A stretch of DNA of 64,000 nt from Vibrio quintilis (GCF_024529975.1 NZ_AP024897.1:3596001-3660000); one strand, 5' to 3'. Positions 45,179-54,834 are shown, counted from the stretch's first letter. Notes: generated by a model from the sequence alone, not told the origin. Made by a program: numbers and translations.

Positions 45179-46447
45179 ATGGCAATTTACTCAGAGCAGG
45201 TCCTGGATCACCTCTGCCACGATGTCCCCTTTGCATGGTACCTGCGCGATCAGGCCGCTCAGTCACCTTTGTTCCGTCTCACCGATCTGAAGACACTGGA
45301 TGAGCGGCTGAACGGCTATCTGCGGATGATCACTCTGGCGGAAACAGACGGGCACAAGCCACTGGAATCGCTTGATGAAGAAGAGGACGGTTACCTGTTT
45401 GTCTGTATGTGGCTGGGCATCATACACCAGCAGGAAGAGATCTGGCAGGCAGCCGCTGAACTTGCCACAACAGAAGCGCAGAGTGATGAGCTGGCTTCTG
45501 CTTTAGCCTGGTTTCCCCCCGAAGCATTACACGATGTTTTAATGAAGCTTGGATTTAGTAACAACCCATGGTTACGGCGGGCCACACTGAAATATGCACA
45601 GCTGCGGCAGGTCCGTCTGGCCGATGTTTATCTTCAGGAAAAAATCACCGGTACAGATGAACCTGAAGTCCTGATGGCACTGGAAAACCTTGCAGCTCAG
45701 AGCCATGAAACCCGGTGTGATTTACCACAAATCCGGTTAAATTCGTCTGCGATTGAGTTAGCAACCCTGAAAGTGGCCTACTGCCACCAAACGTGGGATA
45801 ACGACACATTAGTGGCTCAGCTTTTACCTCTGATGAAAACTGACACTGACAACTTACGTGAGCTATTGCCGCTGATTTTCTCTCTTGCATCACCTGAACA
45901 GGTTTCCGGCTGGCTGCAACAGTTACTTAGCGCTCAGATTTCTGAACGCTTAAAGCTCTACGCCATTGGTATTGCCGGACTGCCGCAGTTTATTCCCCGA
46001 TTGATTGAATCTATGACTGAGCCGGAATGGGCCCCGCTGGCCGCCGAAGCACTGGCCTTCATCACTGGCATTGATCCGGAAGAAGATGATCTGTCCCTGA
46101 TTCACCTGGAGCTGGAAGACCGGGAGAAACAGAAACAACTGGATGAATTACAGGAAGAAACCTGGCATCAACGCTACCAGCGGGATAATCAGACCCAGCC
46201 TTATGAGCCCGAACTGCCCTATCCGGATATCGCACAGATTCAACAGTGGTGGCAGAAAAACCAGAGCAACTGGCAGCCAGAGCAACGCTATCTTGCGGGT
46301 CAGCGCTGCGATGAGTCCGGTCTCAGACAGGTATTCATTTCAGGCAACCAGCAGCAACGGGCACTAGCAGCACTTTATCTGAAACGCTTATGTCCGGATC
46401 AGCCCATGCCGAATGTCACTGCACCGGCATGGATTCAGCAGGTTTAA
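45179..46447 (+). CDS. TIGR02270-type T6SS-associated protein with HEAT-like repeats
   Basis: 422 residues, starting three bases after the candidate immunity gene. Helical repeats, e.g. LASALAWFPPEALHDVLMKL, PWLRRATLKYAQLRQVRLAD, PEVLMALENLA and WAPLAAEALAFITGIDPEEDDL, resemble HEAT-type solenoids. WLGIIHQQEEIWQAA in the N-terminal part and the C-terminal RYLAGQRCDESGLRQVFISG fit the TIGR02270 group found in T6SS effector islands. Molecular role not known. Last gene of the island, before the terminator at 46703. Confidence 0.8.
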   Translation: MAIYSEQVLDHLCHDVPFAWYLRDQAAQSPLFRLTDLKTLDERLNGYLRMITLAETDGHKPLESLDEEEDGYLFVCMWLGIIHQQEEIWQAAAELATTEAQSDELASALAWFPPEALHDVLMKLGFSNNPWLRRATLKYAQLRQVRLADVYLQEKITGTDEPEVLMALENLAAQSHETRCDLPQIRLNSSAIELATLKVAYCHQTWDNDTLVAQLLPLMKTDTDNLRELLPLIFSLASPEQVSGWLQQLLSAQISERLKLYAIGIAGLPQFIPRLIESMTEPEWAPLAAEALAFITGIDPEEDDLSLIHLELEDREKQKQLDELQEETWHQRYQRDNQTQPYEPELPYPDIAQIQQWWQKNQSNWQPEQRYLAGQRCDESGLRQVFISGNQQQRALAALYLKRLCPDQPMPNVTAPAWIQQV

Positions 46448-46600
46448 TACCATCCTGAATAAGTTTTTTCTCTGAATATGTCTGGCTCCGCAAACAGCTC
46501 AAGACATCCATGTGCGCTTAGACAAGAGCATACATGCCCTTGTAAGTTTGCTCCACCAGACATATTCAGATAATCAGTTTATTTTTCCGATTGGTATAAC
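46446..46600. repeat. MITE-like long inverted repeat
   Basis: Core arms 46471-46495 and 46546-46570: TCTGAATATGTCTGG plus CAAAC match exactly and only the middle CTCCG/TGGAG differs. The loop is 50 bases, with an inner ACAAG...CTTGT pairing. Outside, AATACCATC (left) and GATTGGTATAA (right) are imperfect mirror images, so the whole may be a 150-base non-autonomous element with TATACCAATC-type ends. Confidence 0.6.
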
Positions 46601-46702
46601 CTCTCCATCCGGACTCGTGGATTCTCAGACTTCATCTGCTGACAAACAGAACGAATCATTTGAGTACTAAGGGGCACGGTGCAATAGGTCAAAAACGCAA
46701 AC

Positions 46703-46729
46703 ACCACTCAAAAGAGTGGTATTTTTTAT
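46703..46729 (+). terminator. Rho-independent terminator at the end of the T6SS island
   Basis: ACCACTC (46703-46709), AAAA loop, GAGTGGT (46714-46720), then ATTTTTTAT. Confidence 0.8.
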
Positions 46730-46744
46730 CATGATAAGGTGTAC

Positions 46745-47937
46745 TAGCTCAGACCTGATCTGACAGTTACCCATTTTTTCGGTGCTTTCGTCAGATTAGA
46801 TTTGAGCTAAATTCTTTTCTGCCCAAATCTTTTTTCCATCCAATAATGTCTCTATCGGTGTCCGCCCACAGCAGACTTTTCCCTGATGAGTTCGAACATT
46901 GTTGTAATAATCCAGCCATTCGTCCAGATCTTTTTGCAACTCTTCTAATGAACTGTAGAGCTTTTTCCTGAACGTGACCTGATAAAATTCATTGAGAATC
47001 GTTTTGTGGAAACGCTCGCAGATACCGTTTGTCTGAGGATGTCTGGCTTTTGTTTTTGTATGGTCGATATCATTGATAGCCAGATACAGCTGATAATCGT
47101 GCTGCTCCACTTTGCCACAGTACTCTGTGCCTCTGTCCGTCAAAATCCTCAGCAGCGGAAGCTGATGGGCTTCAAAGAACGGTAAGACACGATCGTTGAG
47201 TAAATCAGCCGATGTGATCGGTGTTTTTGTGGTATAAAGTTTTGCGAAAGCCACTTTGCTGTGAGTATCGACAAAGGTCTGCTGGTAAATCCGGCCAACA
47301 CCCTTGAGATTACCGACGTAGAATGTGTCCTGTGACCCCAGGTAGCCGGGATGATGCGTCTCGATTTCACCACACACTTCATCATCCTGTTTCTTTTTCT
47401 CCAGCGCTGCAACCTGCTCTTCACTTAAAATGATTCCTTCACTGGCGACTTTGGCTTCTAAAGCGGCCAACCGTTTTTTGAAATTCTCCAGATTATTCCG
47501 TAGCCAGATCGACCGGACACCACTGCCGGAAACAAAGATTCCTTTCTTACGGAGTTCATTGCTGGTACGCGCCTGACCATGAGCTGGAAATTCGATGGCG
47601 TAACTGACGACAGCCTTTTCTGTAGATTCATCAACCCGGTTCTTAATATTGGGTGCTCTGCGGGACTGATTCACTAAGGAATCAATTCCGCCTTGCTCGA
47701 CAAGCTCCTGATAGCGATAGAACGTGTCCCTGGATACGCCCATAATCTTACATGCCTTGGAAACATTGCCTAATTCTTCCGCCAGATTTAATAAACCCGC
47801 TTTGTGTTTGATAATGGGATTGTTAGTATGAAGCATGAGAGTTACCTCTTTTTTGTTTGATTAAAGATTCAGCACCTTTATCAAAACGGGTAACTCTCAA
47901 CTTTTCAAGAAGATGTGTCAGATTAGGTTGTGACTAA
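46745..47937 (-). mobile_element. IS481-type insertion sequence
   Basis: One transposase gene between inverted ends. The left end (46745-46765) and the reverse complement of the right end (47916-47937) share TAG-CA-ACCT-ATCTGACA with a few mismatches; the outermost base is uncertain. I see no exact target duplication (CTAG versus CTAA at the edges). It sits 20 bases after the ilvH stop. Confidence 0.75.
46796..47836 (-). CDS. IS481-family transposase
   Basis: 346 residues, intact. N-terminal helix-turn-helix (GNVSKACKIMGVSRDTFYRYQE) and helical linker (LAALEAKVASEG), then an rve/DDE integrase core with TFVDTHSKVAFAKL (first Asp), RILTDRGTEYCG (second Asp) and TNGICERFHKTILNEFY (Glu). It ends with the typical YNNVRTHQGKVCCGRTPIETL. 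All three catalytic residues are present, so the element may still be mobile. Confidence 0.95.
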   Translation of the reverse strand: MLHTNNPIIKHKAGLLNLAEELGNVSKACKIMGVSRDTFYRYQELVEQGGIDSLVNQSRRAPNIKNRVDESTEKAVVSYAIEFPAHGQARTSNELRKKGIFVSGSGVRSIWLRNNLENFKKRLAALEAKVASEGIILSEEQVAALEKKKQDDEVCGEIETHHPGYLGSQDTFYVGNLKGVGRIYQQTFVDTHSKVAFAKLYTTKTPITSADLLNDRVLPFFEAHQLPLLRILTDRGTEYCGKVEQHDYQLYLAINDIDHTKTKARHPQTNGICERFHKTILNEFYQVTFRKKLYSSLEELQKDLDEWLDYYNNVRTHQGKVCCGRTPIETLLDGKKIWAEKNLAQI

Positions 47938-47957
47938 TTCAGATAAGGGAATTTACA

Positions 47958-48452
47958 TTATGCCCGTAACGATCTTTCCTTGCGGGTCACTCCAACAACA
48001 CCGCTTCGGGCAACTTCAATCACTTCCGTTACATCTGCAATCGTTTCGACAAACGCATCAAGTTTATCTGTGGTTCCTGCCATCTGAATTGTGAATTGTG
48101 AGGCAGTCACATCAACAACTTGTCCTCTGAAGATATCAGCCATACGCTGTACTTCAGCTCTTGCTGCGCCTGCCGCCTTCACCTTTACCAGCATCAGTTC
48201 CCGCTCAATATGTTCAAACTCTGTCACTTCCTGAACTTTCAGCACATCGATCAGTTTATGCAGCTGTTTCTGAAGCTGTTCAAGCTTCATATCTGTCGCT
48301 TTCGTCGTGATATTCAACCGGGATAAGGTTTCGTCATCCGTCGGTGAAACTGTCAGGGTTTCAATGTTAAAACCGCGTTGTGAAAACAGACCAACCACAC
48401 GAGACAAAGCACCGGGCTGATTTTCCAGTAATAACGAAATAATATGTCTCAT
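47958..48452 (-). CDS. ilvH: Acetolactate synthase III, small regulatory subunit
   Basis: Gives valine feedback inhibition and full activity to IlvI. 164 residues. N-terminal ACT domain RHIISLLLENQPGALSRVVGLFSQRGFNIETLTV, then VTEFEHIERELMLVKVKAAGAAR and the second ferredoxin-like domain (MADIFRGQVVDVTASQFTIQMAGTTDKLDAF). Starts one base after the ilvI stop, so translation is coupled. An insertion sequence lies just beyond its stop and has displaced any terminator there. Confidence 0.97.
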   Translation of the reverse strand: MRHIISLLLENQPGALSRVVGLFSQRGFNIETLTVSPTDDETLSRLNITTKATDMKLEQLQKQLHKLIDVLKVQEVTEFEHIERELMLVKVKAAGAARAEVQRMADIFRGQVVDVTASQFTIQMAGTTDKLDAFVETIADVTEVIEVARSGVVGVTRKERSLRA

Positions 48453-48453
48453 A

Positions 48454-50175
48454 TCAGGTTCTCTCCGTTTTGCTTAACCACATTTTGTCCATGCCTTCGC
48501 CTTTAATCTGCATCGGATAGACGTGCTCAGTTTCATCCACATTAATATCCACAAACACCAGACGATCTTTCATATCCAGAGCCTTTTGCAGGCCGGCTTC
48601 TAACTCATCCGGCGTTGATATGCGGATACCAACATGGCCATAAGCTTCTGCAATTGCAGCAAAATCGGGAACAGAACTCATATAAGAGTTTGAGTGGCGA
48701 CCCTGATAAATAATGTCCTGCCACTGTTTAACCATCCCGAGAAAACGGTTATTCAGGTTAATAATTTTTACCGGAATATCATACTGAAGCGCTGTCGACA
48801 GCTCCTGAATATTCATCTGAATACTGCCATCACCTGTCACAACGATGACTTCTTCCTCAGGATGCGCAAATTTCACGCCCATCCCGGCTGGCAATCCAAA
48901 TCCCATCGTGCCCAGACCACCTGAATTAATCCAGCGACGCGGCTTGTTGAACGGATAATAGAGGGCTGCAAACATCTGATGCTGACCCACATCAGATGCA
49001 ACATAAGCATCTCCGCCTGTCAGCTTGTGCAACATTTCTATCACTTGCTGTGGTTTAATGCGCTCACTTGATTTCTCATAAGACAAACACTGACGATCAC
49101 GCCACAACTGAATATCTTTCCACCAGCTTTCAAGCGCTTCTTCATCATTCGTTCCCCCCTGCTCAACCAGCAGTCGCATCATGGTATCCAGCACTTTGTC
49201 AGCCGCCCCAACAATCGGCAGATCTGCCGGAACATTTTTGGAAATCGAAGAAGGATCAATATCAATATGCATGATCTTCGCTTGCGGACAATATTTCTCA
49301 AGATTATTGGTTGTCCGATCATCAAAACGAACCCCGATCCCAAAGATCAAATCAGCATTATGCATCGCCATATTGGCTTCATACACACCATGCATACCTA
49401 GCATACCCAGCGAGTTTTTATGAGTTCCGGGAAAAGCACCAAGCCCCATCAATGTGCTGACAACGGGCAGGTTTAATGCTTCCGATAGCTGGATTATTTG
49501 CTGATCAGCCTCTGAAATCACAGCACCACCACCGACATACAACACCGGTTTCTTCGCTTCAAGCAAAGCTTTCAAAGCTTTCTTGATCTGCCCTTTATGT
49601 CCGGTTGTTGTCGGATTATAAGAGCGCATTTTGACACTTTGCGGATACTCGTAAGGAAACTTGATTTGAGGATTCATCACATCCTTTGGTAAATCAATGA
49701 CAACCGGTCCCGGGCGGCCGGTAGAAGCAATATAAAAGGCTTTTTTAATCGTTTCAGGAATATCTTCGGCTTTCTTCACTAAAAAGCTGTGTTTTACAAT
49801 CGGGCGGGAAACACCAACGATGTCACATTCCTGAAAAGCATCATTGCCGATTAAATTGGTGGCAACATTACCGGAGATGACAATCATCGGGATGGAATCC
49901 ATATATGCTGTCGCAATCCCTGTCACGGTATTCGTGGCACCAGGGCCTGAACAGACTAATACAACCCCGGGTTTACCAGTTGCACGGGCATAACCATCGG
50001 CCATATGTGTTGCGGCTTGTTCATGACGAACGAGGACATGACGGATTTTTTCCGTTTTTTCATGAAGGGCATCATAGATGTCAAGCACGGAACCACCGGG
50101 GTAACCGAAAATTTGCTCAACACCTTCTTCGATCAGAGACTGAACAACCATCTCTGCACCAGATATCATTACCAT
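48454..50175 (-). CDS. ilvI: Acetolactate synthase III, large catalytic subunit
   Basis: Thiamine-diphosphate enzyme joining two pyruvates (or pyruvate and 2-oxobutyrate), first common step to valine, leucine and isoleucine. 573 residues. [19 protein letters not shown] with [33 protein letters not shown] (catalytic Glu in HEQAA), and the ThDP/Mg site [38 protein letters not shown] lies five bases before the ATG 50175; a second in-frame ATG follows two codons later. Operon ilvI-ilvH. Confidence 0.97.
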   Translation of the reverse strand: MVMISGAEMVVQSLIEEGVEQIFGYPGGSVLDIYDALHEKTEKIRHVLVRHEQAATHMADGYARATGKPGVVLVCSGPGATNTVTGIATAYMDSIPMIVISGNVATNLIGNDAFQECDIVGVSRPIVKHSFLVKKAEDIPETIKKAFYIASTGRPGPVVIDLPKDVMNPQIKFPYEYPQSVKMRSYNPTTTGHKGQIKKALKALLEAKKPVLYVGGGAVISEADQQIIQLSEALNLPVVSTLMGLGAFPGTHKNSLGMLGMHGVYEANMAMHNADLIFGIGVRFDDRTTNNLEKYCPQAKIMHIDIDPSSISKNVPADLPIVGAADKVLDTMMRLLVEQGGTNDEEALESWWKDIQLWRDRQCLSYEKSSERIKPQQVIEMLHKLTGGDAYVASDVGQHQMFAALYYPFNKPRRWINSGGLGTMGFGLPAGMGVKFAHPEEEVIVVTGDGSIQMNIQELSTALQYDIPVKIINLNNRFLGMVKQWQDIIYQGRHSNSYMSSVPDFAAIAEAYGHVGIRISTPDELEAGLQKALDMKDRLVFVDINVDETEHVYPMQIKGEGMDKMWLSKTERT

Positions 50176-50606
50176 ATTGTCTCCTTACCAGTCTGCCGGT
50201 TTTACATGGTCAGTTCACCGGACTGGTGTTACATAGTCGAGGGCTTATTCGTAGCCTGATTTGAAATCAATTTGTTTTCAGCTATGCCGCCACAGAGTCA
50301 TAACTACGTGGCGTATGAACAAAACTCTACTCTGTAATTCATCACGGGTCGAATCGACAAATCAGCCTGTTTTACAGAAAATATGGCTTATCAAACAATA
50401 AACAGAAGAGAATATGGCAATAAAAAAGACTTATGTTTTATTTGCAGGAAAGAATGTTAAAAAAAAGTATAAAATTTTTTATATCGTGTTTCTGAAAGTT
50501 ATCTGGCAGATGAATTATTCATGGTAAAAATGGGAGGTCGTCCAGGAAACCCGAACTACAGCCTAAATTTTACAATTCAGGCTATAGGAAGCGTTCAATA
50601 CAGACC
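50176..50606 (-). promoter_or_regulatory. ilvIH upstream region
   Basis: 431 bases between leuO and ilvI with no gene. A hairpin AGCCTAAATT / AATTCAGGCT (50560-50583) just after the leuO stop may end or slow leuO transcription, and CGCCAC / GTGGCG (50288-50313) can form a stem in the ilvIH leader. In E. coli this promoter is controlled by Lrp; I cannot assign Lrp sites here. Confidence 0.45.
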
Positions 50607-51566
50607 TTATGCCGAAGTCATTTCCCGGCAAAGCATCATTAACTGTTCTCTCAGCCAGCTATGACCTTTATCTTTTTCACTTGATTCATGCCAGCTCAGA
50701 TAACCTTTCACCAAACGATGCTCATATGGCAATGTAATCGCTTGTAGTTGCTCACGGTTCAGAGAAATATCCACCAGCCAGCGCGGCGCAATTGTGATGA
50801 GCTCAGACTGGCTGACAACGTAAAGCACATTACTCAGACTGGTTCCCTCATAGTGAGAGTGACATTCAATATCCCGGTATGCCTGTTCACTGAAGCTGCT
50901 GATACCATGTGCCTGTGAAAGTTTTGCATGATGCTCACTCAAAATCTGTTCCATTGTCAGGCTGCCCTGAATACGGGGATGAGATTTCGCGGCTACAACC
51001 ACTAATTCATCCTGAAACAGCTCAGCAGAAGAAAAACCAGCTTCTTCAAAACGGGAGTAATCAATCACAAAATCAACTTCCTGGTAACGTAAGCGTTGTG
51101 TCAGCTGCTGATTAAAATCCGCTTCCATATGTAATTGCACATGCGGCGCCTGCTCGTGGATCATAGAAAACACTTTAGGCGCAAAACGCACATCATTCGG
51201 GCTGCAAATCGCCAGATTAAATTGTCTTGTGGAAGATTCAGGAACAAAGATTGAGTTAGGTAACTCATTACGAATTAACTGCAGAGCCTGACGGACAGGG
51301 CCAAATAGCTGACGCGCACGCTGAGTTGGCTGAATACCACGTCCCTGACGCATAAACAACTCATCATTAAACATGACTTTTAACCGCGCTACAGCATTAC
51401 TGACTGCCGGCTGAGACATGCCCAGATTATGTGCTGCCCGGGTGATATTTTGCTCTTGCATGACTGCATCAAATACAGTTAATAAATTCAGATCAACGCC
51501 CCGCAAGGTGCTTTCCATCCGGTAATTTGTCACAACAGGTGGAACGGTTTCTTTTTTCTCTAACAT
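50607..51566 (-). CDS. leuO: LysR-family regulator LeuO
   Basis: 319 residues from the ATG at 51566, which has AAGAGG nine bases upstream; the frame stays open to 51704, but the extra 46 residues look like untranslated leader. N-terminal LysR helix-turn-helix: RGVDLNLLTVFDAVMQEQNITRAAHNLGMSQPAVSNAVARLK, typical of LeuO. The effector domain follows, with FNLAICSPNDVRFAPKVF. In enterobacteria and vibrios LeuO works against H-NS silencing at many promoters. Between leuABCD and ilvIH as in related genomes. Its 369-base AT-rich upstream region fits autoregulation and H-NS control. Confidence 0.95.
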   Translation of the reverse strand: MLEKKETVPPVVTNYRMESTLRGVDLNLLTVFDAVMQEQNITRAAHNLGMSQPAVSNAVARLKVMFNDELFMRQGRGIQPTQRARQLFGPVRQALQLIRNELPNSIFVPESSTRQFNLAICSPNDVRFAPKVFSMIHEQAPHVQLHMEADFNQQLTQRLRYQEVDFVIDYSRFEEAGFSSAELFQDELVVVAAKSHPRIQGSLTMEQILSEHHAKLSQAHGISSFSEQAYRDIECHSHYEGTSLSNVLYVVSQSELITIAPRWLVDISLNREQLQAITLPYEHRLVKGYLSWHESSEKDKGHSWLREQLMMLCREMTSA

Positions 51567-51935
51567 CGGTATGCCTCTTAACCTAATCATAAAACAACTA
51601 TCATCTGCCGCTTCTGTATGTCTGAGTTTTATATTCTGACAAATGAAAACGATCGAAGGTTCAAAGCAGAGAAATACATTGATAATTTGTATGTGTCTGC
51701 ACAATAACTACTATCTTTTAATCTGATGAATGAAGGCAATAAGATTGATAAAAAGTCAGGACATTTTACATCAATTAGAAGAAAATAATTAAATTTCAAT
51801 TACATATGAAAAACATAAAAAAACATAAAGTCTTTTTAGATCACATTTACATGATAAATTGACACAAGTTATGAGTAAAAAAGCAAAGATTATCCAAATA
51901 TTCATAGCGAATATTAAAATGATATAATACTCAAA
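51567..51935 (-). promoter_or_regulatory. AT-rich leuO promoter region
   Basis: 369 bases, strongly AT-rich at 51720-51935, no gene. It should hold the leuO promoter. The composition fits nucleoid-protein silencing, but no single site is clear. Confidence 0.45.
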
Positions 51936-53000
51936 TTATACAAATGAATGGTGGGTCATATCTGAATTGAAGTCCGGGAAATTTACCTGTTTCCACAATT
52001 GATCGCACAAATACTGATAGTCATTCCATTTACCCTGAGTTATCCATTCAGCGACTGCACAGGCAACGTCAGGATAAACAACCGGTTTTGCAAATGGTTC
52101 ATTCAGCCAGTCTCTCACCACGGATACATCAAAAAAATCCATCGATGTTGCAGCACCAAGCATTTCCAGTGTAGCGACATTACTCATTTGCTCGAACTGA
52201 CCTTTCAGCGGTTTCAGTAACAACTTCTTCCCTAATGACATCGCTTCAGAAGGCAGTTCAAAACCACCATTGGCGATCACGCCTGAACAGCATTTGAGAT
52301 AATCCTGAAAACCGGTATGACACAAAGGTCGCCACTCAATATTTTCAATCACTTCAGGTTCAATCACTTCCGGATGGAAACAGACAAAAGATTGATCGGC
52401 AAAACGAAACAGCAGTTCGCCAATATCATGAATGGTCTCAAAAGGCAGATAAACCAAAATAAAAGGCTGAATTTCCGTTGACTGACTGGTGGTATGAACG
52501 ATTGGCGGCAAAATCGGGTTATTGAAATGGTACCAATGCAATCCCAAATGATAATCTGAGGGCGCAAAATGAGAAATAATCTGTTTATCAAGCCAGTTTG
52601 CCCCCTTTAAAGGCACAGGATAACGAAAAGCATTTTGATGACTTAAGCCAATACACGGCTTCTTTTTCTGCCGGGCTGCCCAGGCGGTTACAGGCTCGAA
52701 ATCAGAAATAACCAGATCGTAGTCGCTGATATCCAGTTGCCGGATATCTGAAGCCAGTTGAGCCAGATTATTTTGTGTCATAGTTTTCAGATAGTTCACC
52801 TGTCCTTTCTCGGAAATAAAGGTTAATCCCCTTCGGGTTTGATAATCTCCGAAACATTCCATCGAAAAGTATTTATCCTTTTCCCGGCCGCTAAATAAGT
52901 ACCGGACATCCGCGCCATGTTTTTTCAATGCCAGACTCATAGCTCTGGCGCGTGCTGTATGACCGTTACCGGTTCCCTGTACACCATAAAGAATTTTCAA
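51936..53000 (-). CDS. MJ1255/VC2487-family glycosyltransferase
   Basis: 354 residues, GT-B glycosyltransferase style related to the UDP-GlcNAc transferase fold. The start MKILYGVQGTGNGHTARARA holds the glycine-rich nucleotide-sugar-side loop with the G-GH motif. Also DYDLVISDFEPVTAWAARQ and, in the C-terminal half, the donor-site stretch CCSGVIANGGFELPSEAMSLGKKLLLKPL. Acceptor unknown. Start overlaps the preceding PAP2 gene stop by four bases, so the two are co-translated; a lipid-linked substrate is therefore plausible (inference). Same locus type as VC2487 of V. cholerae. Confidence 0.85.
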   Translation of the reverse strand: MKILYGVQGTGNGHTARARAMSLALKKHGADVRYLFSGREKDKYFSMECFGDYQTRRGLTFISEKGQVNYLKTMTQNNLAQLASDIRQLDISDYDLVISDFEPVTAWAARQKKKPCIGLSHQNAFRYPVPLKGANWLDKQIISHFAPSDYHLGLHWYHFNNPILPPIVHTTSQSTEIQPFILVYLPFETIHDIGELLFRFADQSFVCFHPEVIEPEVIENIEWRPLCHTGFQDYLKCCSGVIANGGFELPSEAMSLGKKLLLKPLKGQFEQMSNVATLEMLGAATSMDFFDVSVVRDWLNEPFAKPVVYPDVACAVAEWITQGKWNDYQYLCDQLWKQVNFPDFNSDMTHHSFV

Positions 53001-53530
53001 GACATCAACTCCGACAGTAACAAACTAAACTGTGCACAACTGACTCCCAGTAACGAACCAGCCAGAACATCAGTAAAAAAATGCACACCCAGTAAAATAC
53101 GTGCAATACCAATCGAGAAAGCCCATAAGAATGCTATTTCAGTCAGCGGGGGATAAAAATGAGCAAGCAATGTTGCCATCAAAAAACCAGCAGTGGTGTG
53201 TCCGGAAGGCAGGCTGAATCGATCAGATGGTGTAATAAATGCCTGAACCAAAGAGGAAAGCTCATGGGGTCGACGACGCTGAAATGCATTTTTCAGGATC
53301 CAGTACAAAGGGAGTTCTATCAAAAATGCAAGGATACCGGTCAGTAAAAACATTTGACCATACCGATCATCCAGAAGATATGCCAGACACCCAATCAAGA
53401 CATACAAATGACCATCACCGGTACGTGAAACAATCCGGCTCGCCCTGGCAAAACCGGAGCTAAACCGATGCTGTAAGCAAAATAGTGAAAATGCTAAGTC
53501 AAACTTTACAATCGGCGCCATCACTTTCAT
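52997..53530 (-). CDS. PAP2-family membrane phosphatase
   Basis: 177 residues, about five membrane segments. Phosphatidic-acid-phosphatase signatures are KNAFQRRRP, PSGHTTAGF and IARILLGVHFFTDVLAG (the usual SR-----H---D with Ala in place of Ser). Substrate likely an isoprenoid or lipid phosphate on the periplasmic side. Overlaps the glycosyltransferase start by four bases (ATGA). The pair may work on one lipid-linked glycan (inference). Confidence 0.88.
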   Translation of the reverse strand: MKVMAPIVKFDLAFSLFCLQHRFSSGFARASRIVSRTGDGHLYVLIGCLAYLLDDRYGQMFLLTGILAFLIELPLYWILKNAFQRRRPHELSSLVQAFITPSDRFSLPSGHTTAGFLMATLLAHFYPPLTEIAFLWAFSIGIARILLGVHFFTDVLAGSLLGVSCAQFSLLLSELMS

Positions 53531-53717
53531 TACTGACTCCTTTTGAAAGGATATCTTTACCTTTTTTGCACAGTAATCAGATTAGATGACAAAGAAGTGA
53601 CCATTTTTTTTCGAATGAATGAAAGTTGCTGCCAGATTCAGATGAATTCTGCAGAACTGGTGAACAAATCAGATTAAATACAATATGACAGGAAAGAGCC
53701 GGGATCAGTTTGCTCAT

Positions 53718-54377
53718 TCAAACAGATGCATTTTCACCTTCCGGCATCAAAAAACCGCCTTCCATCAGGCGAATATTATGTTCAATCAGTCGTTCGAGAA
53801 AAGAATCTGTTAATTCAAACTTATAGATACTCAACATTGAAGGCGGCACTAAAAACGGAAATACCATCAAGCTGATATACGACATCCTGCAAAGATATGG
53901 ATCCATATCCGGACGAATAACGCCCTGATTGACCAGCCTGGAAGACAAAAGATCGCGAATAGGCCGGGTCAGATCCTGAATGACTTCTTCCATCAAATCC
54001 CTCTGAATATCCCCCGGCGGCATACTCATGACCTGTGCAAGCAATTTCGGAAACTGAGGAACTTTGATCATTTCTTTATAATAAACCCGCATCAAATCAA
54101 CCAGATTTTTCTGATTACTTTTTGCAATCAGCTTATCCAGTTGTTTTTGTAAGGGGTGTAATGTTTCACGCAACATAGTTTCAAACAACCCCGCTTTACT
54201 GCCAAAGTAATAACGAATCATCGCTATATTTACACCAGCCCGCCGGGCAATCAGCCGGGTTGAAACCTTGTCATATGCCATCACGGTGAAAAGCTCTCTG
54301 GCACTGATGATCAGGCGCTCTCTGGAGCGAATTTGTTCACTTGGACGGCCAGCACTACGGTGGGATACATCTTCCAT
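53718..54377 (-). CDS. TetR-family transcriptional regulator
   Basis: 219 residues. N-terminal TetR helix-turn-helix at about 18-65 (RERLIISARELFTVMAYDKVSTRLIARRAGVNIAMIRYYFGSKAGLF, described here by its recognition part GVNIAMIRYYF). The C-terminal ligand-binding part is helical (MRVYYKEMIKVPQFPKLLAQV). Divergent from the leu leader. Ligand and targets unknown; no efflux gene lies next to it. Confidence 0.9.
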   Translation of the reverse strand: MEDVSHRSAGRPSEQIRSRERLIISARELFTVMAYDKVSTRLIARRAGVNIAMIRYYFGSKAGLFETMLRETLHPLQKQLDKLIAKSNQKNLVDLMRVYYKEMIKVPQFPKLLAQVMSMPPGDIQRDLMEEVIQDLTRPIRDLLSSRLVNQGVIRPDMDPYLCRMSYISLMVFPFLVPPSMLSIYKFELTDSFLERLIEHNIRLMEGGFLMPEGENASV

Positions 54378-54562
54378 TGAAAGAGCTCCTCAGGTAATTA
54401 ATCAACGAGTAATTCCAAATCATACACTGATTTTAAGCATTTTTGTTCACTAATATGCAATGAAATTAACAAACTATTCGCATAACATCTGATTACAGGC
54501 ATGTTTCAGAGTCCCCTTATTGATTCATTTTTCTCTTCCGGACAAAAAAAAGACATTTAGGG

Positions 54563-54591
54563 TTGACCTCACCCTCAGAGTAAGGTACTTA
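54563..54591 (+). promoter_or_regulatory. leuABCD promoter
   Basis: TTGACC (54563-54568), 17-base spacer, TACTTA (54586-54591). About 40 bases upstream of the leader peptide start. Confidence 0.6.
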
Positions 54592-54632
54592 TTTAGGCTA
54601 ATGAATTTTTAAACTGTGGTTAGTGAATTGTT

Positions 54633-54695
54633 ATGATAATTCGTTTTTCTCTCCTGCTAAGCCTGCTCCTTATCGTGGATCAATCGCGCGGGTAG
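54633..54695 (+). CDS. leuL: leu operon leader peptide
   Basis: Open frame of 20 codons from the ATG at 54633 to TAG at 54693-54695. The peptide is MIIRFSLLLSLLLIVDQSRG. Codons 7-9 and 11-13 are leucine (CTC CTG CTA, then CTG CTC CTT), so scarcity of charged tRNA-Leu would stall the ribosome at 54651-54671. Its last codons contain GCGGGT (54688-54693), complementary to the left arm ACCCGC of the downstream terminator. Analogous to enterobacterial leuL, with a different peptide sequence. Confidence 0.88.
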   Translation: MIIRFSLLLSLLLIVDQSRG

Positions 54696-54730
54696 CTTGT
54701 GGACAGAAATAACCACTGAAGAATAAAAAG

Positions 54731-54757
54731 ACCCGCACTGAGATGCGGGTTTTTTTA
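54731..54757 (+). terminator. Attenuator terminator of leuABCD
   Basis: ACCCGCA (54731-54737), CTGAGA loop, TGCGGGT (54744-54750), then seven T, 78 bases before leuA. The left arm can instead pair with GCGGGT at 54688-54693 inside leuL, which would be the antiterminator when the ribosome stalls on the leucine codons. A completed leader frees the terminator. Confidence 0.88.
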
Positions 54758-54834
54758 TAACTGATTTTCAGAGCAAATATAACAACCAAAACCAGGAAGT
54801 AACCATTAACAACACCTAATCATGGGGAGCCAAC

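Noticed and set aside
37732-46447. A full T6SS apparatus
   Set aside because: Only spike, adaptor, effector and accessory genes are present; no sheath, ClpV, or membrane-complex genes occur.
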